The notes under the pieces were generated by a model, which was not told where the DNA came from, did not search any database, and saw nothing but the letters and a program-made list of their open reading frames with translations. Positions 24,130 to 33,869 of a DNA stretch of 64,000 bases are shown here, one piece after another. This DNA comes from Microbacterium sp. MYb72 (GTDB lineage: Bacteria; Actinomycetota; Actinomycetes; Actinomycetales; Microbacteriaceae). Each line of letters opens with the position of its first letter. The stretch's first letter is position 1. Position numbers and translations under genes: made by a program. The stretch is taken from assembly GCF_002979415.1 (NCBI RefSeq), contig NZ_PCOT01000007.1, positions 1 to 64,000 on the forward strand, given 5' to 3'.

Positions 24130-24165
24130 ATGTGGACGCTATCGCCGAGTTCGCCCACATCGCAA
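24130..24165. promoter_or_regulatory. IclR promoter with overlapping inverted repeat
   Basis: ATGTGG (24130-24135) and CCACAT (24155-24160) form an inverted repeat with a 19-nt spacer. They flank the -10 box (24136-24141, minus strand) and touch the -35-like TTGCGA (24165-24160). Placement suits autorepression. Confidence 0.55.
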
Positions 24166-24232
24166 GAGCCTGCTGTCGCCTCGTGGTCGGCGGGCGGATG
24201 CTGGAGAGGTACACGTCTTCGAAGGAGCACGC

Positions 24233-25006
24233 GTGATCGACAAGAACTGGGCCACAGCCGCCGAGGCCGTCGCCGACATCCCCGACGGGGCCTCGATCGC
24301 GGTCGGCGGCTTCGGACTCTCCGGCAACCCGATCGCGCTCATCGAGGCGCTGCTCGCGCAGGGTACGAAGGAGCTCAGCGTCGTGAGCAACAACTGCGGC
24401 GTCGACGACTGGGGCCTCGGCGTCCTCCTGGCGGCGCGGCGCATCCGCAAGATGACCTCCTCGTACGTCGGGGAGAACCGGGAGTTCGAACGGCAGTTCC
24501 TCTCCGGGGAGCTGGAGCTCGAGCTCACCCCGCAGGGCACGCTCGCCGAGAAGCTGCGCGCGGGCGGTTCGGGCATCGCCGCGTTCTACACGCAGACGGG
24601 CGTCGGCACTCAGGTCGCCGAGGGCGGACTGCCCCGCCTCTACGCGTCGGACGGGTCGATCGCCGTCGCTTCGCCGGTCAAGGACGTGCGGACCTTCGAG
24701 ATCGACGGCGCGCCCCGCGAGTTCGTGCTCGAAGAGGCGATCAGGACCGACTTCTCGCTGGTGCACGCCGCGGCGGGTGACCGTCACGGCAATCTGGTCT
24801 TCAACAAGGCCGCCCGCAACTTCAACCCCCTCGCCGCGATGGCGGGGCGGGTGTGCATCGCCCAGGTCGAGCGACTGGTCGAGCCGGGCGAGCTGGACCC
24901 CGATCGCATCCATCTCCCCGGGGTGTACGTGCACCGCGTCGTCGAGGTCGGCACCGACATCCCCAAGCGCATCGAGCGACGCACGGTCGCCGCGGAAGGA
25001 GCCTGA
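24233..25006 (+). CDS. 3-oxoacid CoA-transferase subunit A
   Basis: The 257-residue protein has the class I CoA-transferase alpha-subunit pattern: [20 protein letters not shown] (Gly-rich CoA-binding loop), [14 protein letters not shown], and the [15 protein letters not shown] stretch. With subunit B it moves CoA from succinyl-CoA to acetoacetate or to another 3-oxoacid such as 3-oxoadipate. Start is GTG, preceded by AAGGAGCACGC. It is the first gene of a three-gene operon with subunit B and a thiolase. The substrate is uncertain: scoA, atoD and pcaI all belong to this family. Confidence 0.9.
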   Translation: MIDKNWATAAEAVADIPDGASIAVGGFGLSGNPIALIEALLAQGTKELSVVSNNCGVDDWGLGVLLAARRIRKMTSSYVGENREFERQFLSGELELELTPQGTLAEKLRAGGSGIAAFYTQTGVGTQVAEGGLPRLYASDGSIAVASPVKDVRTFEIDGAPREFVLEEAIRTDFSLVHAAAGDRHGNLVFNKAARNFNPLAAMAGRVCIAQVERLVEPGELDPDRIHLPGVYVHRVVEVGTDIPKRIERRTVAAEGA

Positions 25007-25007
25007 C

Positions 25008-25646
25008 ATGGCACTCAGCAGAGAGCAGATGGCCGCGCGCGCCGCCGCCGAGCTGCAGGACGGCTCCTACGTGAACCTCGGCATCGGCCTGCCGACGCTG
25101 GTCCCCAACTTCGTCCCCGAGGGCGTCATCGTCGTCCTGCAGTCCGAGAACGGGATCCTCGGCGTGGGGCCGTATCCGCGCGAGGAGGAGGTCGACCCCG
25201 ACCTGATCAACGCGGGCAAGGAGACGGTCACCACGCTTCCCGGCGCGGCGTTCTTCGACTCGGCCGCGAGCTTCGGGATGATCCGCGGTGGCAAGATCGA
25301 TGCGGCGATCCTCGGCGCCATGCAGGTGTCGGCGTCGGGAGATCTCGCGAACTGGATGATCCCGGGCAAGATGGTGAAGGGCCCGGGCGGCGCGATGGAC
25401 CTGGTGCACGGAGCCGCCCGCGTGATCGTGCTGATGGAGCACGTCGCCAAGGACGGCTCGGCGAAGATCGTGAACGACTGCTCTCTGCCGCTCACCGGCC
25501 GCGGCGTCGTCGACCGGATCATCACCGACCTGGCGGTGATCGACGTGACGGATGCGGGCCTGGTCCTGGTCGAGACCGCGCCGGGAGTCACCGCCGCCGA
25601 CGTCATCGCCGCCACCGAACCCGTTTTGATCCTCACGAAGGAGTGA
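25008..25646 (+). CDS. 3-oxoacid CoA-transferase subunit B
   Basis: The 212-residue beta subunit has [19 protein letters not shown] at the start and [10 protein letters not shown], whose Glu is the catalytic residue that forms the CoA thioester (in the family's SENG motif). [10 protein letters not shown] follows. It starts 1 nt after subunit A and ends 4 nt before the thiolase, so the three genes are one translational unit. Length is normal for the family. Confidence 0.92.
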   Translation: MALSREQMAARAAAELQDGSYVNLGIGLPTLVPNFVPEGVIVVLQSENGILGVGPYPREEEVDPDLINAGKETVTTLPGAAFFDSAASFGMIRGGKIDAAILGAMQVSASGDLANWMIPGKMVKGPGGAMDLVHGAARVIVLMEHVAKDGSAKIVNDCSLPLTGRGVVDRIITDLAVIDVTDAGLVLVETAPGVTAADVIAATEPVLILTKE

Positions 25647-25650
25647 ACCC

Positions 25651-26829
25651 ATGACCGACATCGTCATCGTCGCCGCCGCCCGTACGCCCCAGGGGCGCCT
25701 GAAAGGTCAGCTCGCGTCGTTCACGGCTCCGCAGCTCGGATCGTTCGCGATTCGCGGCGCTCTGGAGCAGGCCCGGATCGACCCGGCCGAGGTGGACGCG
25801 GTCATCGTCGGCCAGGTCCTCGCGGCCGGGTCAGGGCAGAACGCCGCCCGTCAGGCGGCGATCGGGGCCGGGATCGGCTGGGATGTGCCCGCGCACTCCG
25901 TGAACAAGGTCTGTCTCTCGGGGCTGACCGCGATCATCGATGCCGCGAGGATGATCCGCACCGGTGACGCGGAGGTCGTCGTCGCCGCCGGGATGGAGTC
26001 CATGACCCGCGCCCCGCACATGCTGATGGGCTCGCGTGACGGCTGGACCTACGGCAGCGTCGAGGTGCTCGATCACATGGCGTTCGACGGACTCACCGAT
26101 GCCTACGACAGGGAGAGCATGGGCGCCTCCACCGAGCGGCACAACGCGAGGTACGAGCTCACGAGAGAGGCGCAGGACACCGTGGCCGCGCTGTCTCACC
26201 AGAGGGCTGCCGCCGCGCAGGGCGCTGGTGTGTTCGACGCGGAGATCGTCGCCGTCGAGGTGCCTCAGCGCCGTGGACCTGCCGTGCAGGTGACTGCGGA
26301 TGAGGGCATCCGCCCCGACACCACCGTCGAATCCCTCGCGGGTCTTCGCCCCGCCTTCGCCGAGGGCGGCTCGATCACCGCGGGCAACTCGTCGCAGATC
26401 TCCGACGGCGCGTCGGCGGTCGTGGTGACCACCCGCGCCAACGCCGAGTCCAAGGGCTGGCCCGTGCTGGTCACCGTCGGGGCGAGCGGTCAGACCGCAG
26501 GGCCGGACAACTCGCTGCAGGCACAGCCGGCGCGCGCGATCGAGCGCGCCTGCGAGAAGCAGGGGATCACGCCGTCGGAGCTCGATCTCGTGGAGATCAA
26601 CGAGGCCTTCGGAGCGGTCGTCGCCCGGTCGCAGCAGGAGCTGGGCCTCGACAGCGACATCGTGAACATTCACGGCGGGGGCATCGCGATCGGTCACCCG
26701 ATCGGCGCCTCGGGCACACGCCTGGTCGTGCACGCCGCGCATGAACTCGCCCGGCGTGGGCACGGCACGGCCGCGGTCGGGCTGTGCGGAGGCGGGGGAC
26801 AGGGAGAAGCCCTCATCCTCACGAGGTGA
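25651..26829 (+). CDS. acetyl-CoA acetyltransferase (thiolase)
   Basis: The 392-residue thiolase has NKVCLSGLTA with the active-site Cys (near residue 88), the EINEAFG and GGGIAIGHPIGASG motifs with the catalytic His, and a second Cys in GLCGGGGQGEA. With the CoA-transferase it would turn acetoacetate into two acetyl-CoA. It lacks the RLCGSGL form of dedicated 3-oxoadipyl-CoA thiolases (PcaF), so acetoacetyl-CoA is the likelier substrate. Regulation by the divergent IclR gene is probable. Confidence 0.9.
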   Translation: MTDIVIVAAARTPQGRLKGQLASFTAPQLGSFAIRGALEQARIDPAEVDAVIVGQVLAAGSGQNAARQAAIGAGIGWDVPAHSVNKVCLSGLTAIIDAARMIRTGDAEVVVAAGMESMTRAPHMLMGSRDGWTYGSVEVLDHMAFDGLTDAYDRESMGASTERHNARYELTREAQDTVAALSHQRAAAAQGAGVFDAEIVAVEVPQRRGPAVQVTADEGIRPDTTVESLAGLRPAFAEGGSITAGNSSQISDGASAVVVTTRANAESKGWPVLVTVGASGQTAGPDNSLQAQPARAIERACEKQGITPSELDLVEINEAFGAVVARSQQELGLDSDIVNIHGGGIAIGHPIGASGTRLVVHAAHELARRGHGTAAVGLCGGGGQGEALILTR

Positions 26830-26874
26830 GGGACGTTCCGGCCTCGTCCCGTCGGTCGGGGGCCGTGCGGTGGA

Positions 26875-27144
26875 TCAGCGCTTGAGCGCCTTCGCCGCGG
26901 CCTTCTCCGCCTTCTTGGCGCGCTTCGCCTGCGTCGACGCCAGCGGCGAGTCGGGGGCGACGATGTCGCCGCGCTCGTCGCGTCTGGTGTCGATCACGGC
27001 GCCGATGGCCAGGGCCAGGGTGATGCCCCAGCTCACCCACGCGAGCACCGCGCGCCAGGTGATCGGCGCCTCTCGAGTGCCGCGGAGCAGCGAGATCCCC
27101 GCGGAGATCGCGGCGAACAGTCCCGTGCTGAACAGGTAGCGCAT
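26875..27144 (-). CDS. small membrane protein with basic tail
   Basis: The 89-residue protein has two hydrophobic segments (about 1-20 and 28-50) and a C-terminal Lys/Ala/Arg-rich tail (AKRAKKAEKAAAKALKR). It has no recognised domain. A TAGCGT box (27151-27156) ends 6 nt before its ATG, inside the last codons of the upstream aminotransferase gene, so it probably has its own leaderless promoter. A role cannot be assigned. Confidence 0.7.
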   Translation of the reverse strand: MRYLFSTGLFAAISAGISLLRGTREAPITWRAVLAWVSWGITLALAIGAVIDTRRDERGDIVAPDSPLASTQAKRAKKAEKAAAKALKR

Positions 27145-27148
27145 ACCT

Positions 27149-28342
27149 CTACGCTACCCCCGCGAGACCCATGCCGAGGCGAGCGATGCCCTCGCGTATG
27201 CGATCGGGAGCATACGTCGTGAACGACAGCCGCATCGCCCGGGCGTCGGCAGGCCCGGCGTAGAACGGCGCTCCGGGGACGAAAGCCACGTCATGACGGA
27301 GGGCGTGCGGGAGGGCTGCGGTGGCGTCCATTCCCTCGGGGAGTCGCGCCCACACGAACATGCCCCCGTCTGGGCTGTTCCAGGAACTGCCCGCCGGGAG
27401 CGCTGTCGCGAGAGCGTCGAGCATCGCGTCCCGTCGATCGGCGTAGGCCGCGCGGATCCGCGCGAGGGCGGCATCGCTTCGACCCGACGCCAGGTAGTGC
27501 GCCGCGGCGGCCTGATCGATGGTCGACGTGTGCAGATCCGCGGCCTGCTTCGCGATCGTCACGGTGGGGCGGATGTCAGCGGTCGTGCGAACCCAGCCGA
27601 TGCGCAGTCCGGGTGCGATGACCTTCGAGAAGCTGCCGAGGCTCAGCACATGATCGGGTGCGAAGGTCGCGAGCGAGGGGAGCGGGTCTCCGGAGTACCG
27701 CAGCTGCCGGTACGGCTCGTCCTCGATGATGCGGAATCCGTGGCGGATCGCGGCATCCGCGATCCGCTGTCTGGCGGCGAGGCCGTGGGTCCGCCCCGTG
27801 GGGTTCTGGAACGTCGGCACCGTGTAGAAGAACTTCGGGGCATGCGCCGAGGCGAGGGCGTCGAGCGCGTCGAGGTCGAGCTCGTCTCCGAGATAGGGGA
27901 CGCCGACCACGCGTGCTCCCGCGAGGGCGAAAGTCTGCAGCGCGGCGAGATAGCAGGGCTCCTCGACGAGGATCACGTCGCCCGGGTCGAGCAGAGCCGT
28001 GGAGAGGAGTCCGAGGCCCTGCTGGGAACCGGTCGTGATGATCAGGTCACCGGCATCCGTCGGGAGACCGTCGGCCGTGTACTGCCCGGCGACGATCTCG
28101 CGCAGAGCGTGATTGCCCTCCGACGTCGAGTACTGCAGCACAGTCGGTGCGCCGAGGGCCTCGTCGAAGGACGCGCGGATGCCGTCGAGGTCGAAGAGCT
28201 CCGGTGCGGGCAGCCCCCCGGCGAAGGAGATGACCTCGGGGCGTTCGGTGAGCGCGAGCAGATCCCGGACAGGGGAGGTCTTCGCGGATCCGGCGCGCTC
28301 GGAGCGGCGGGGCAGCGCGACGAGCGTCTCTGGACGGGGCAT
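27149..28342 (-). CDS. PLP-dependent aminotransferase, LysN/2-aminoadipate type
   Basis: The 397-residue class I/II aminotransferase has ISFAGGLPAPELF near the start, TTGSQQGL, FYTVPTFQNPTGR, IIEDEPYRQLRY and the PLP lysine in LGSFSKVIAPGLRIGW. These features match the 2-aminoadipate/branched-chain/aromatic group (LysN and the MocR-related enzymes) but without a DNA-binding domain. The start at ATG 28342 has AGGAGGTCCC at a good distance; a TAGGGT box lies further upstream. It is divergent from an MFS protein, which may export or import its substrate. Confidence 0.87.
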   Translation of the reverse strand: MPRPETLVALPRRSERAGSAKTSPVRDLLALTERPEVISFAGGLPAPELFDLDGIRASFDEALGAPTVLQYSTSEGNHALREIVAGQYTADGLPTDAGDLIITTGSQQGLGLLSTALLDPGDVILVEEPCYLAALQTFALAGARVVGVPYLGDELDLDALDALASAHAPKFFYTVPTFQNPTGRTHGLAARQRIADAAIRHGFRIIEDEPYRQLRYSGDPLPSLATFAPDHVLSLGSFSKVIAPGLRIGWVRTTADIRPTVTIAKQAADLHTSTIDQAAAAHYLASGRSDAALARIRAAYADRRDAMLDALATALPAGSSWNSPDGGMFVWARLPEGMDATAALPHALRHDVAFVPGAPFYAGPADARAMRLSFTTYAPDRIREGIARLGMGLAGVA

Positions 28343-28414
28343 GGGACCTCCTGGGTGCGCGGGTGACGACCACCCTACTGCGCCGCGGGATCTGCCGGAT
28401 TCTCCATGACGCGG

Positions 28415-28527
28415 TATCCTGGAGGGGCTGCGGTCCGCCGCAGTCGCACCCGTGTATCTACCGGCCGTCGGCTCTCCGACGGACAGCGGCGGCACCCCAC
28501 CCCGCGTCCTCTGGGCGCGCGAGAGCC
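28415..28527 (+). other. structured leader upstream of the MFS gene
   Basis: A TATCCT box (28415-28420) would place transcription about 100 nt before the MFS start. The leader holds two perfect stems: CTGCGG/CCGCAG (28428-28433 and 28438-28443) and CCGTCGG/CCGACGG (28465-28471 and 28476-28482). No known riboswitch class is recognised. Confidence 0.45.
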
Positions 28528-29772
28528 ATGACACACACGCACTCCTCCGCAGAGCCCACCCTGCTCCGCATCGCCGGTCTTCCCTACTTCCTCATCGCGT
28601 TCATCGCGCGTCTCCCGTTCGCGATGATGGTGGTCGGCGTCCTGACCGTCGTCGTCTCCGCGCGCGGATCGCTGTCGCTCGGCGGCCTCACCTCCGCGGC
28701 CGTCGGCCTCGGCACCGCGTGCTTCGGCCCGCTCCTGGGCGCCGCGGCCGACCGATTCGGTCAGCGCGCGGTGCTCACGCTGCTCGCGGTCGCGAACGCG
28801 GCGATGCTGGTGCTGTTCACCGTCGTCGTCTACGGGGCCGCCGCCGACCCGTTCGTGCTCCTGAGCGCCTTCGGCATCGGCGCGACGGCACCGCAGGTCG
28901 CGCCGCTGTCGCGCTCGCGTCTCGTCACCATGATCACCGATCGGATGCCGGAGGTCGGCCGCTCCCGCACGATCTCAGGGACGATGGCATACGAGTCCGC
29001 CGCTGACGAGACCGTGTTCGTGTTCGGTCCCTTCCTCGTCGGCATCCTGGCCTCCGCCATCGCCCCGTGGGCGCCTCTGGTCGTCGCCGCCGGACTCACC
29101 GTGCTCTTCGTCGGCGCGTTCGCCCTGCATCCGAGCGCACGCGCGGTCTCCCTGCACCGCGACGCCGACGGCAGAGCGCCGTCTGCCGTGTCCGAGCTCT
29201 TCCGGCCGCAGCTCCTCATCGTCGTGCTGGGCATCCTCGGCGTCGGCATCTTCTTCGGCACCATGCTGACCGCGCTCACGTCGTTCATGGCCGACCGCGA
29301 CGCGCCGGAGCAGGCCGGTCTGCTCTACGGCGTCATGGGCGTCGGCTCCGCCGTGCTCGCGCTCGGCGTCGCCTGGCTGCCCCCGCGCTTCTCGATGCGC
29401 GCGCGGTGGCTGGTCTTCGCCGGCATCCTGCTGGCTGGGACCCTGCTGCTGCCGTTCGTCGACTCGCCGGCGACGATGATGGTCGCACTCGCGATCATGG
29501 GCGTCGGCATCGGCCCCACGCTCGTGACGCAATACAGCTTCGGCGCGGCACGCAGCCCGCTCGGCCGTTCGGCCACCGTCATGACGATGCTCGGCTCCGG
29601 CGTGGTGGTCGGACAGTCGATCGGCGCGGCGGTCGCCGGGGAGCTCGCGGAGAGCGTCGGCACGTCCGCGGCGCTGGTGCTGCCGATCATCGCCGCTCTC
29701 ATCACGTTCGCGGCGGGCCTGCTCAACTGGCGGCTCAGCGCGATCCGACCCGCCGCTGCCGCCACGGCGTAG
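28528..29772 (+). CDS. MFS transporter
   Basis: The 414-residue protein has about 12 transmembrane segments. GAAADRFGQRAVL is a motif A-like loop between helices 2 and 3, and MAYESAADETVFVFGP lies mid-protein. It resembles actinobacterial sugar-efflux/multidrug MFS proteins but its substrate is unknown. The ATG at 28528 follows GCGAGAGCC, a weak ribosome-binding site; an upstream extension to 28363 is poor in typical codons and overlaps the leader hairpins. It is divergent from a LysN-like aminotransferase. Confidence 0.8.
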   Translation: MTHTHSSAEPTLLRIAGLPYFLIAFIARLPFAMMVVGVLTVVVSARGSLSLGGLTSAAVGLGTACFGPLLGAAADRFGQRAVLTLLAVANAAMLVLFTVVVYGAAADPFVLLSAFGIGATAPQVAPLSRSRLVTMITDRMPEVGRSRTISGTMAYESAADETVFVFGPFLVGILASAIAPWAPLVVAAGLTVLFVGAFALHPSARAVSLHRDADGRAPSAVSELFRPQLLIVVLGILGVGIFFGTMLTALTSFMADRDAPEQAGLLYGVMGVGSAVLALGVAWLPPRFSMRARWLVFAGILLAGTLLLPFVDSPATMMVALAIMGVGIGPTLVTQYSFGAARSPLGRSATVMTMLGSGVVVGQSIGAAVAGELAESVGTSAALVLPIIAALITFAAGLLNWRLSAIRPAAAATA

Positions 29773-29823
29773 TCGACCTCGATAGCCTGGGGACACCGAA
29801 CCGCTCGTGTGAGGAGACCCATC

Positions 29824-31233
29824 ATGGCCGTCGCAGATTTCGTCGTCGTCGCCAACCGCCTTCCGGTCGACCGGATCGAGGGACCCGACGGCGAGGAGGA
29901 GTGGCGGACCTCGCCCGGCGGCCTCGTCGCCGCTCTGGAGCCGATGATGCGCAGCGCCCACGGAGCGTGGGTGGGGTGGCCGGGACAGGCCGACCTCGAG
30001 CTCGCACCCTTCGAGATCGGCGGCATCGACCTGATCCCCGTCACGCTGAGCGCCCAGGAGGTCGCCGAGTACTACGAGGGGTTCTCGAACGACACGATCT
30101 GGCCGCTGTACCACGACGTGATCGCCCCGCCCCAGTACCACCGCGAGTGGTGGGACGCCTACGTCACGGTGAATCGCCGCTTCGCCGAGGCCGCGGCATC
30201 CGCCGTGTCGGAGAACGGGACGGTCTGGGTGCACGACTACCAGCTGCAGCTCGTCCCGCAGTTTGTGCGTGAACTGCGCCCCGATGTGACCATCGGCTAC
30301 TTCCATCACATCCCGTTCCCGGCTCACGGGCTGTACGCGCAGCTGCCGTGGCGGGACCAGGTGCTCCGCGGGCTGCTGGGCGCCGATGTGATCGGGTTCC
30401 AGCGCGCGCAGGATGCGACGTACTTCCTCACCGCCGTGCGGCGCCGCCTGCGGTACGAGGTCAAGGGCTCCGCCGTGGCCGTGCCCAGTGCGCCGGGGGA
30501 GACGCGCACAGCGGTCGCGAAGGCGTTCCCCATCTCGATCGACACGACGCCCTACCTCGAGCTCGCCGCGCGTCCTGACGTGCAGGCGCGGGCCGCCGAG
30601 ATCAGGGAGAGCCTCGGCAATCCGGCGCGCATCTTCCTCGGGGTGGACCGTCTCGACTACACCAAGGGCATCAGACACCGGATCAAGGCGTACGGCGAGC
30701 TCCTCGCCGAGGGACGGCTGCACGTCGAGGACGTGACGCTGGTCCAGGTCGCGAGCCCCAGCCGCGAGCGCGTGGACGCCTACGTGCACCTCAGGGACGA
30801 GATCGAGCTCGCGGTGAGCCGCATCAACGGCGACACCGACACGATGGGCCACACGGCGATCCGCTACCTCCACCAGGGCTACCCCAGGGAGGAGATGGTC
30901 GCGCTGTACCTCGCCGCCGACGTCATGCTGGTCACGGCGCTGCGAGACGGGATGAACCTCGTGGCGAAGGAGTACATCGCGACGAGGGCCGACAACCGGG
31001 GCGTGCTCGTGCTGAGCGAGTTCACCGGCGCTGCCGACGAGCTTCGCCAGGCGGTGCGGGTGAACCCCCACGACATCGAGGGGCTGAAGGACGCGATCAT
31101 GCAGGCGGTGGAGATGACGCCGCGCGAACAGGGGAGACGGATGCGGGCGCTGCGTCGCCGTGTTCTGGAGAACGACGTGAACGCGTGGTCGTCGTCGTTC
31201 CTCCGGGCCCTCGCCGAGGTGCATGGGCGCTGA
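29824..31233 (+). CDS. otsA: alpha,alpha-trehalose-phosphate synthase (UDP-forming), GT20
   Basis: The 469-residue protein has VVVANRLPVDR (the UDP-glucose loop), WVHDYQLQLVPQ, GYFHHIPFPAHGLYAQLPWRDQ shortened here to the HHIPFPA core, GVDRLDYTKGI and RDGMNLVAKEY, all GT20 signatures. It makes trehalose 6-phosphate from UDP-glucose (or GDP-glucose) and glucose 6-phosphate. Start ATG 29824 is preceded by GAGGAGACCC. A TAGCCT box at 29783-29788 is a plausible -10. It is followed by otsB. Confidence 0.95.
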   Translation: MAVADFVVVANRLPVDRIEGPDGEEEWRTSPGGLVAALEPMMRSAHGAWVGWPGQADLELAPFEIGGIDLIPVTLSAQEVAEYYEGFSNDTIWPLYHDVIAPPQYHREWWDAYVTVNRRFAEAAASAVSENGTVWVHDYQLQLVPQFVRELRPDVTIGYFHHIPFPAHGLYAQLPWRDQVLRGLLGADVIGFQRAQDATYFLTAVRRRLRYEVKGSAVAVPSAPGETRTAVAKAFPISIDTTPYLELAARPDVQARAAEIRESLGNPARIFLGVDRLDYTKGIRHRIKAYGELLAEGRLHVEDVTLVQVASPSRERVDAYVHLRDEIELAVSRINGDTDTMGHTAIRYLHQGYPREEMVALYLAADVMLVTALRDGMNLVAKEYIATRADNRGVLVLSEFTGAADELRQAVRVNPHDIEGLKDAIMQAVEMTPREQGRRMRALRRRVLENDVNAWSSSFLRALAEVHGR

Positions 31234-31282
31234 GACCGGCGGCCATACTGGAAGGGCACCCTTCCCCCCGATCGGAGATCTC

Positions 31283-32083
31283 GTGACCCGCAGCTGGACG
31301 CCAGGAACGACGGATGCCGCGCTCAGCGCGATCGCAGCCACCCCTCGACTCGTGGTCGCCCTCGACTTCGACGGCACGGCGTCGCCGTTCGTGCTCGACC
31401 CGATGGCCGCGCGCGCGATTCCGGAGGTCGCCGCGCAGATGGAGCGTCTGAGCGCGATGCCCGACACGGTGGTGGCGTACGTCTCCGGGCGCAGCATGCA
31501 CGATCTCCGCGAGATCACCGAGCACACCGACGAGTCCCCGTTCGCCCTCGCCGGGTCGCACGGCGCCCAGTACTGGTACCCCGGCTCGGGCGAGTCCGAT
31601 GTCGAGTCCGCGGCCGCGGAGGAGGACGGCACGAAGGAGGAGCTGTGGGAGGCCGCGCGTCCGATCATCGATCGGTTCGACGGCGCCGAGCTCGAGCCCA
31701 AGACCTTCGGGATGGGCGTGCACACCAGAGCCGCGACGCCCGAGGTGGAGCGCGAGCTGTTCGCCGAGATCGACGCTCTCGTCGCGGAGCGGTTCCCGCA
31801 CTGGAGGCGCCGCAAGGGCCACCACGTGCTCGAGTTCTCGTCGCGCCTCGAGGGCAAGGACGCCGCGATGACTGCTCTGCGCGAGCGCTACGACGCCACC
31901 GGCATCCTCTTCGCCGGCGATGACGTCACCGACGAGGACGCCATGCGCGTGCTCGTCGACGGCGATCTCGGCGTGCGAGTGGGCGAGGGTGAGACAGCAG
32001 CCGGGCTCCGTGTGCGCAACCCACAAGAGATCGCCCAGCTTCTGGAGGCACTGGCGGACGAACGCGCGGCGCGACGGGAATAG
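31283..32083 (+). CDS. otsB: trehalose-6-phosphate phosphatase
   Basis: The 266-residue HAD-superfamily protein has LDFDGTASPF (nucleophile Asp in DxDGT), SGRSMHDL, AGSHGAQYW, and the acidic pair in FAGDDVTDEDAM. It removes phosphate from the OtsA product to give trehalose. I chose GTG 31283 because GGAGATCTC precedes it and conserved residues begin shortly after; the longer frame overlaps otsA by 11 nt and adds an unstructured leader. otsA-otsB form an osmotic/desiccation stress pair. Confidence 0.92.
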   Translation: MTRSWTPGTTDAALSAIAATPRLVVALDFDGTASPFVLDPMAARAIPEVAAQMERLSAMPDTVVAYVSGRSMHDLREITEHTDESPFALAGSHGAQYWYPGSGESDVESAAAEEDGTKEELWEAARPIIDRFDGAELEPKTFGMGVHTRAATPEVERELFAEIDALVAERFPHWRRRKGHHVLEFSSRLEGKDAAMTALRERYDATGILFAGDDVTDEDAMRVLVDGDLGVRVGEGETAAGLRVRNPQEIAQLLEALADERAARRE

Positions 32084-32092
32084 ACTTCCGTC
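32081..32092 (+). promoter_or_regulatory. ilvD -10 box directly before the start codon
   Basis: TAGACT (32081-32086) ends 6 nt before the ilvD ATG, so transcription should begin at or near the start codon. No leucine/isoleucine/valine-rich leader peptide is present, so no classical attenuator precedes ilvD. Confidence 0.55.
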
Positions 32093-33811
32093 ATGACCTC
32101 GCTTGATCCCGAGTCTCCCGCGCCCATCGACATCAAACCCCGCAGCCGTGTCGTCACCGACGGCATCGAGGCCACGACCTCCCGAGGCATGCTCCGTGCC
32201 GTCGGCATGGGCGACGCCGACTGGGACAAGCCGCAGATCGGCATCGCGTCGAGCTGGAACGAGATCACCCCCTGCAACCTGAGCCTCGACCGCCTGGCGC
32301 AGGGCGCCAAGGAGGGCGTGCACTCCGGGGGCGGCTACCCGCTCCAGTTCGGCACGATCTCGGTGTCCGACGGCATCTCGATGGGGCACGAGGGCATGCA
32401 CTTCTCGCTCGTGTCGCGTGAGGTCATCGCCGATTCGGTCGAGACCGTCATGATGGCGGAGCGCCTCGACGGCTCCGTGCTGCTCGCGGGCTGCGACAAG
32501 TCGATCCCCGGCATGCTGATGGCCAGTGCCCGACTCGACCTCTCCAGCGTCTTCCTCTACGCCGGCTCCATCGCTCCGGGCTGGGTGAAGCTGTCGGACG
32601 GCACCGAGAAGGACGTCACGATCATCGACTCGTTCGAGGCCGTCGGCGCGTGCCGTGCGGGGCTCATGAGCGAAGAGGACCTCAAGCGCATCGAGTGCGC
32701 GATCGCCCCCGGTGAGGGCGCGTGCGGCGGCATGTACACCGCGAACACGATGGCGTCGGTCGCCGAGGCCCTCGGTCTCAGCCTTCCCGGTTCGGCCGCT
32801 CCGCCCGCGGCTGACCGCCGCCGCGACTACTTCGCCCACCGCTCGGGGGAGGCCGTCGTGAATCTGCTCCGTCAGGGCATCACGACCCGCGACATCCTCA
32901 CCAAGGAGGCGTTCGAGAACGCGATCGCGCTGGCGATGGCCCTCGGCGGCTCGACCAACGTGGTGCTGCACCTGCTCGCCATCGCGCGCGAGGCGGAGGT
33001 CGAGCTGAGCCTGCACGACTTCAACCGCATCGGCGACCGCGTCCCGCACGTGGCCGACATGAAGCCCTTCGGCAAGTACGTCATGAACGACGTCGACCGG
33101 CACGGCGGCATCCCCGTGATCATGAAGGCGATGCTCGACGAGGGGCTGCTGCACGGCGACGCGCTCACCGTGACCGGCAAGACGCTGGCCGAGAACCTCG
33201 CGGAGCTCGATCCCATGCCGATCGACGGCGAGGTCATCCACACCTTCGACAACCCGATCCACGCGACCGGCGGCCTGACGATCCTGCACGGATCGCTCGC
33301 ACCCGAGGGCGCCGTCGTGAAGACGGCCGGCTTCGACGCCGCAGTCTTCGAGGGCACCGCGCGCGTCTTCGAACGTGAGCGGGCGGCGATGGATGCCGTG
33401 GCGAACGGCGAGATCGAGAAGAACACCGTCATCGTGATCCGCTACGAAGGCCCCAAGGGCGGACCCGGGATGCGCGAGATGCTCGCGATCACCGCGGCCA
33501 TCAAGGGCGCGGGGCTCGGAAAAGATGTACTACTCTTGACGGACGGACGATTCTCAGGCGGCACAACCGGCCTGTGCATCGGCCACATAGCACCCGAAGC
33601 GGTGGACGCAGGTCCCATCGCCTTCGTGCGCGATGGTGATCTGATACGGGTCGATATCGCAGCTCGCTCTCTCGACCTACTCGTCGACGAGGCGGAGCTC
33701 GCCTCCCGCCGCTCTGGCTGGGAGCCGCTTCCCCCGCGCTATACCCGTGGCGTACTTGCCAAGTATTCGCGTCTCGTGCGGTCCGCCGCCGAGGGCGCGA
33801 CGACCGGCTGA
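32093..33811 (+). CDS. ilvD: dihydroxy-acid dehydratase
   Basis: The 572-residue protein has [11 protein letters not shown] and [13 protein letters not shown], with the cluster cysteines, and the C-terminal [11 protein letters not shown] motif. It dehydrates dihydroxy-acids in isoleucine, valine and pantothenate synthesis. Length is normal. From about 33518 to 33780 codon use differs from the rest: AAA, GTA, CTA, TTG, CGA, TCA, ATA, TAT and CTT appear, all rare upstream in the same gene. The protein stays conserved there, so it is functional; a recombination patch is possible. ilvB follows 58 nt downstream. Confidence 0.96.
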   Translation: MTSLDPESPAPIDIKPRSRVVTDGIEATTSRGMLRAVGMGDADWDKPQIGIASSWNEITPCNLSLDRLAQGAKEGVHSGGGYPLQFGTISVSDGISMGHEGMHFSLVSREVIADSVETVMMAERLDGSVLLAGCDKSIPGMLMASARLDLSSVFLYAGSIAPGWVKLSDGTEKDVTIIDSFEAVGACRAGLMSEEDLKRIECAIAPGEGACGGMYTANTMASVAEALGLSLPGSAAPPAADRRRDYFAHRSGEAVVNLLRQGITTRDILTKEAFENAIALAMALGGSTNVVLHLLAIAREAEVELSLHDFNRIGDRVPHVADMKPFGKYVMNDVDRHGGIPVIMKAMLDEGLLHGDALTVTGKTLAENLAELDPMPIDGEVIHTFDNPIHATGGLTILHGSLAPEGAVVKTAGFDAAVFEGTARVFERERAAMDAVANGEIEKNTVIVIRYEGPKGGPGMREMLAITAAIKGAGLGKDVLLLTDGRFSGGTTGLCIGHIAPEAVDAGPIAFVRDGDLIRVDIAARSLDLLVDEAELASRRSGWEPLPPRYTRGVLAKYSRLVRSAAEGATTG

Positions 33812-33869
33812 ATCGCGTCGGCAGCCCCAGGCCTCCGACGTCGCCCACAGACCACCAGAAGGAAGTCCC

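Noticed and set aside
28975..31857. 960-codon open frame on the minus strand
   Set aside because: It is antisense to the MFS, otsA and otsB genes, which have full sets of family motifs. Its composition is that of a reversed GC-rich frame.
32000..32093. Leader peptide/attenuator before ilvD
   Set aside because: The -10 box lies 6 nt before the start codon, so no leader exists; the upstream DNA is coding sequence of otsB.
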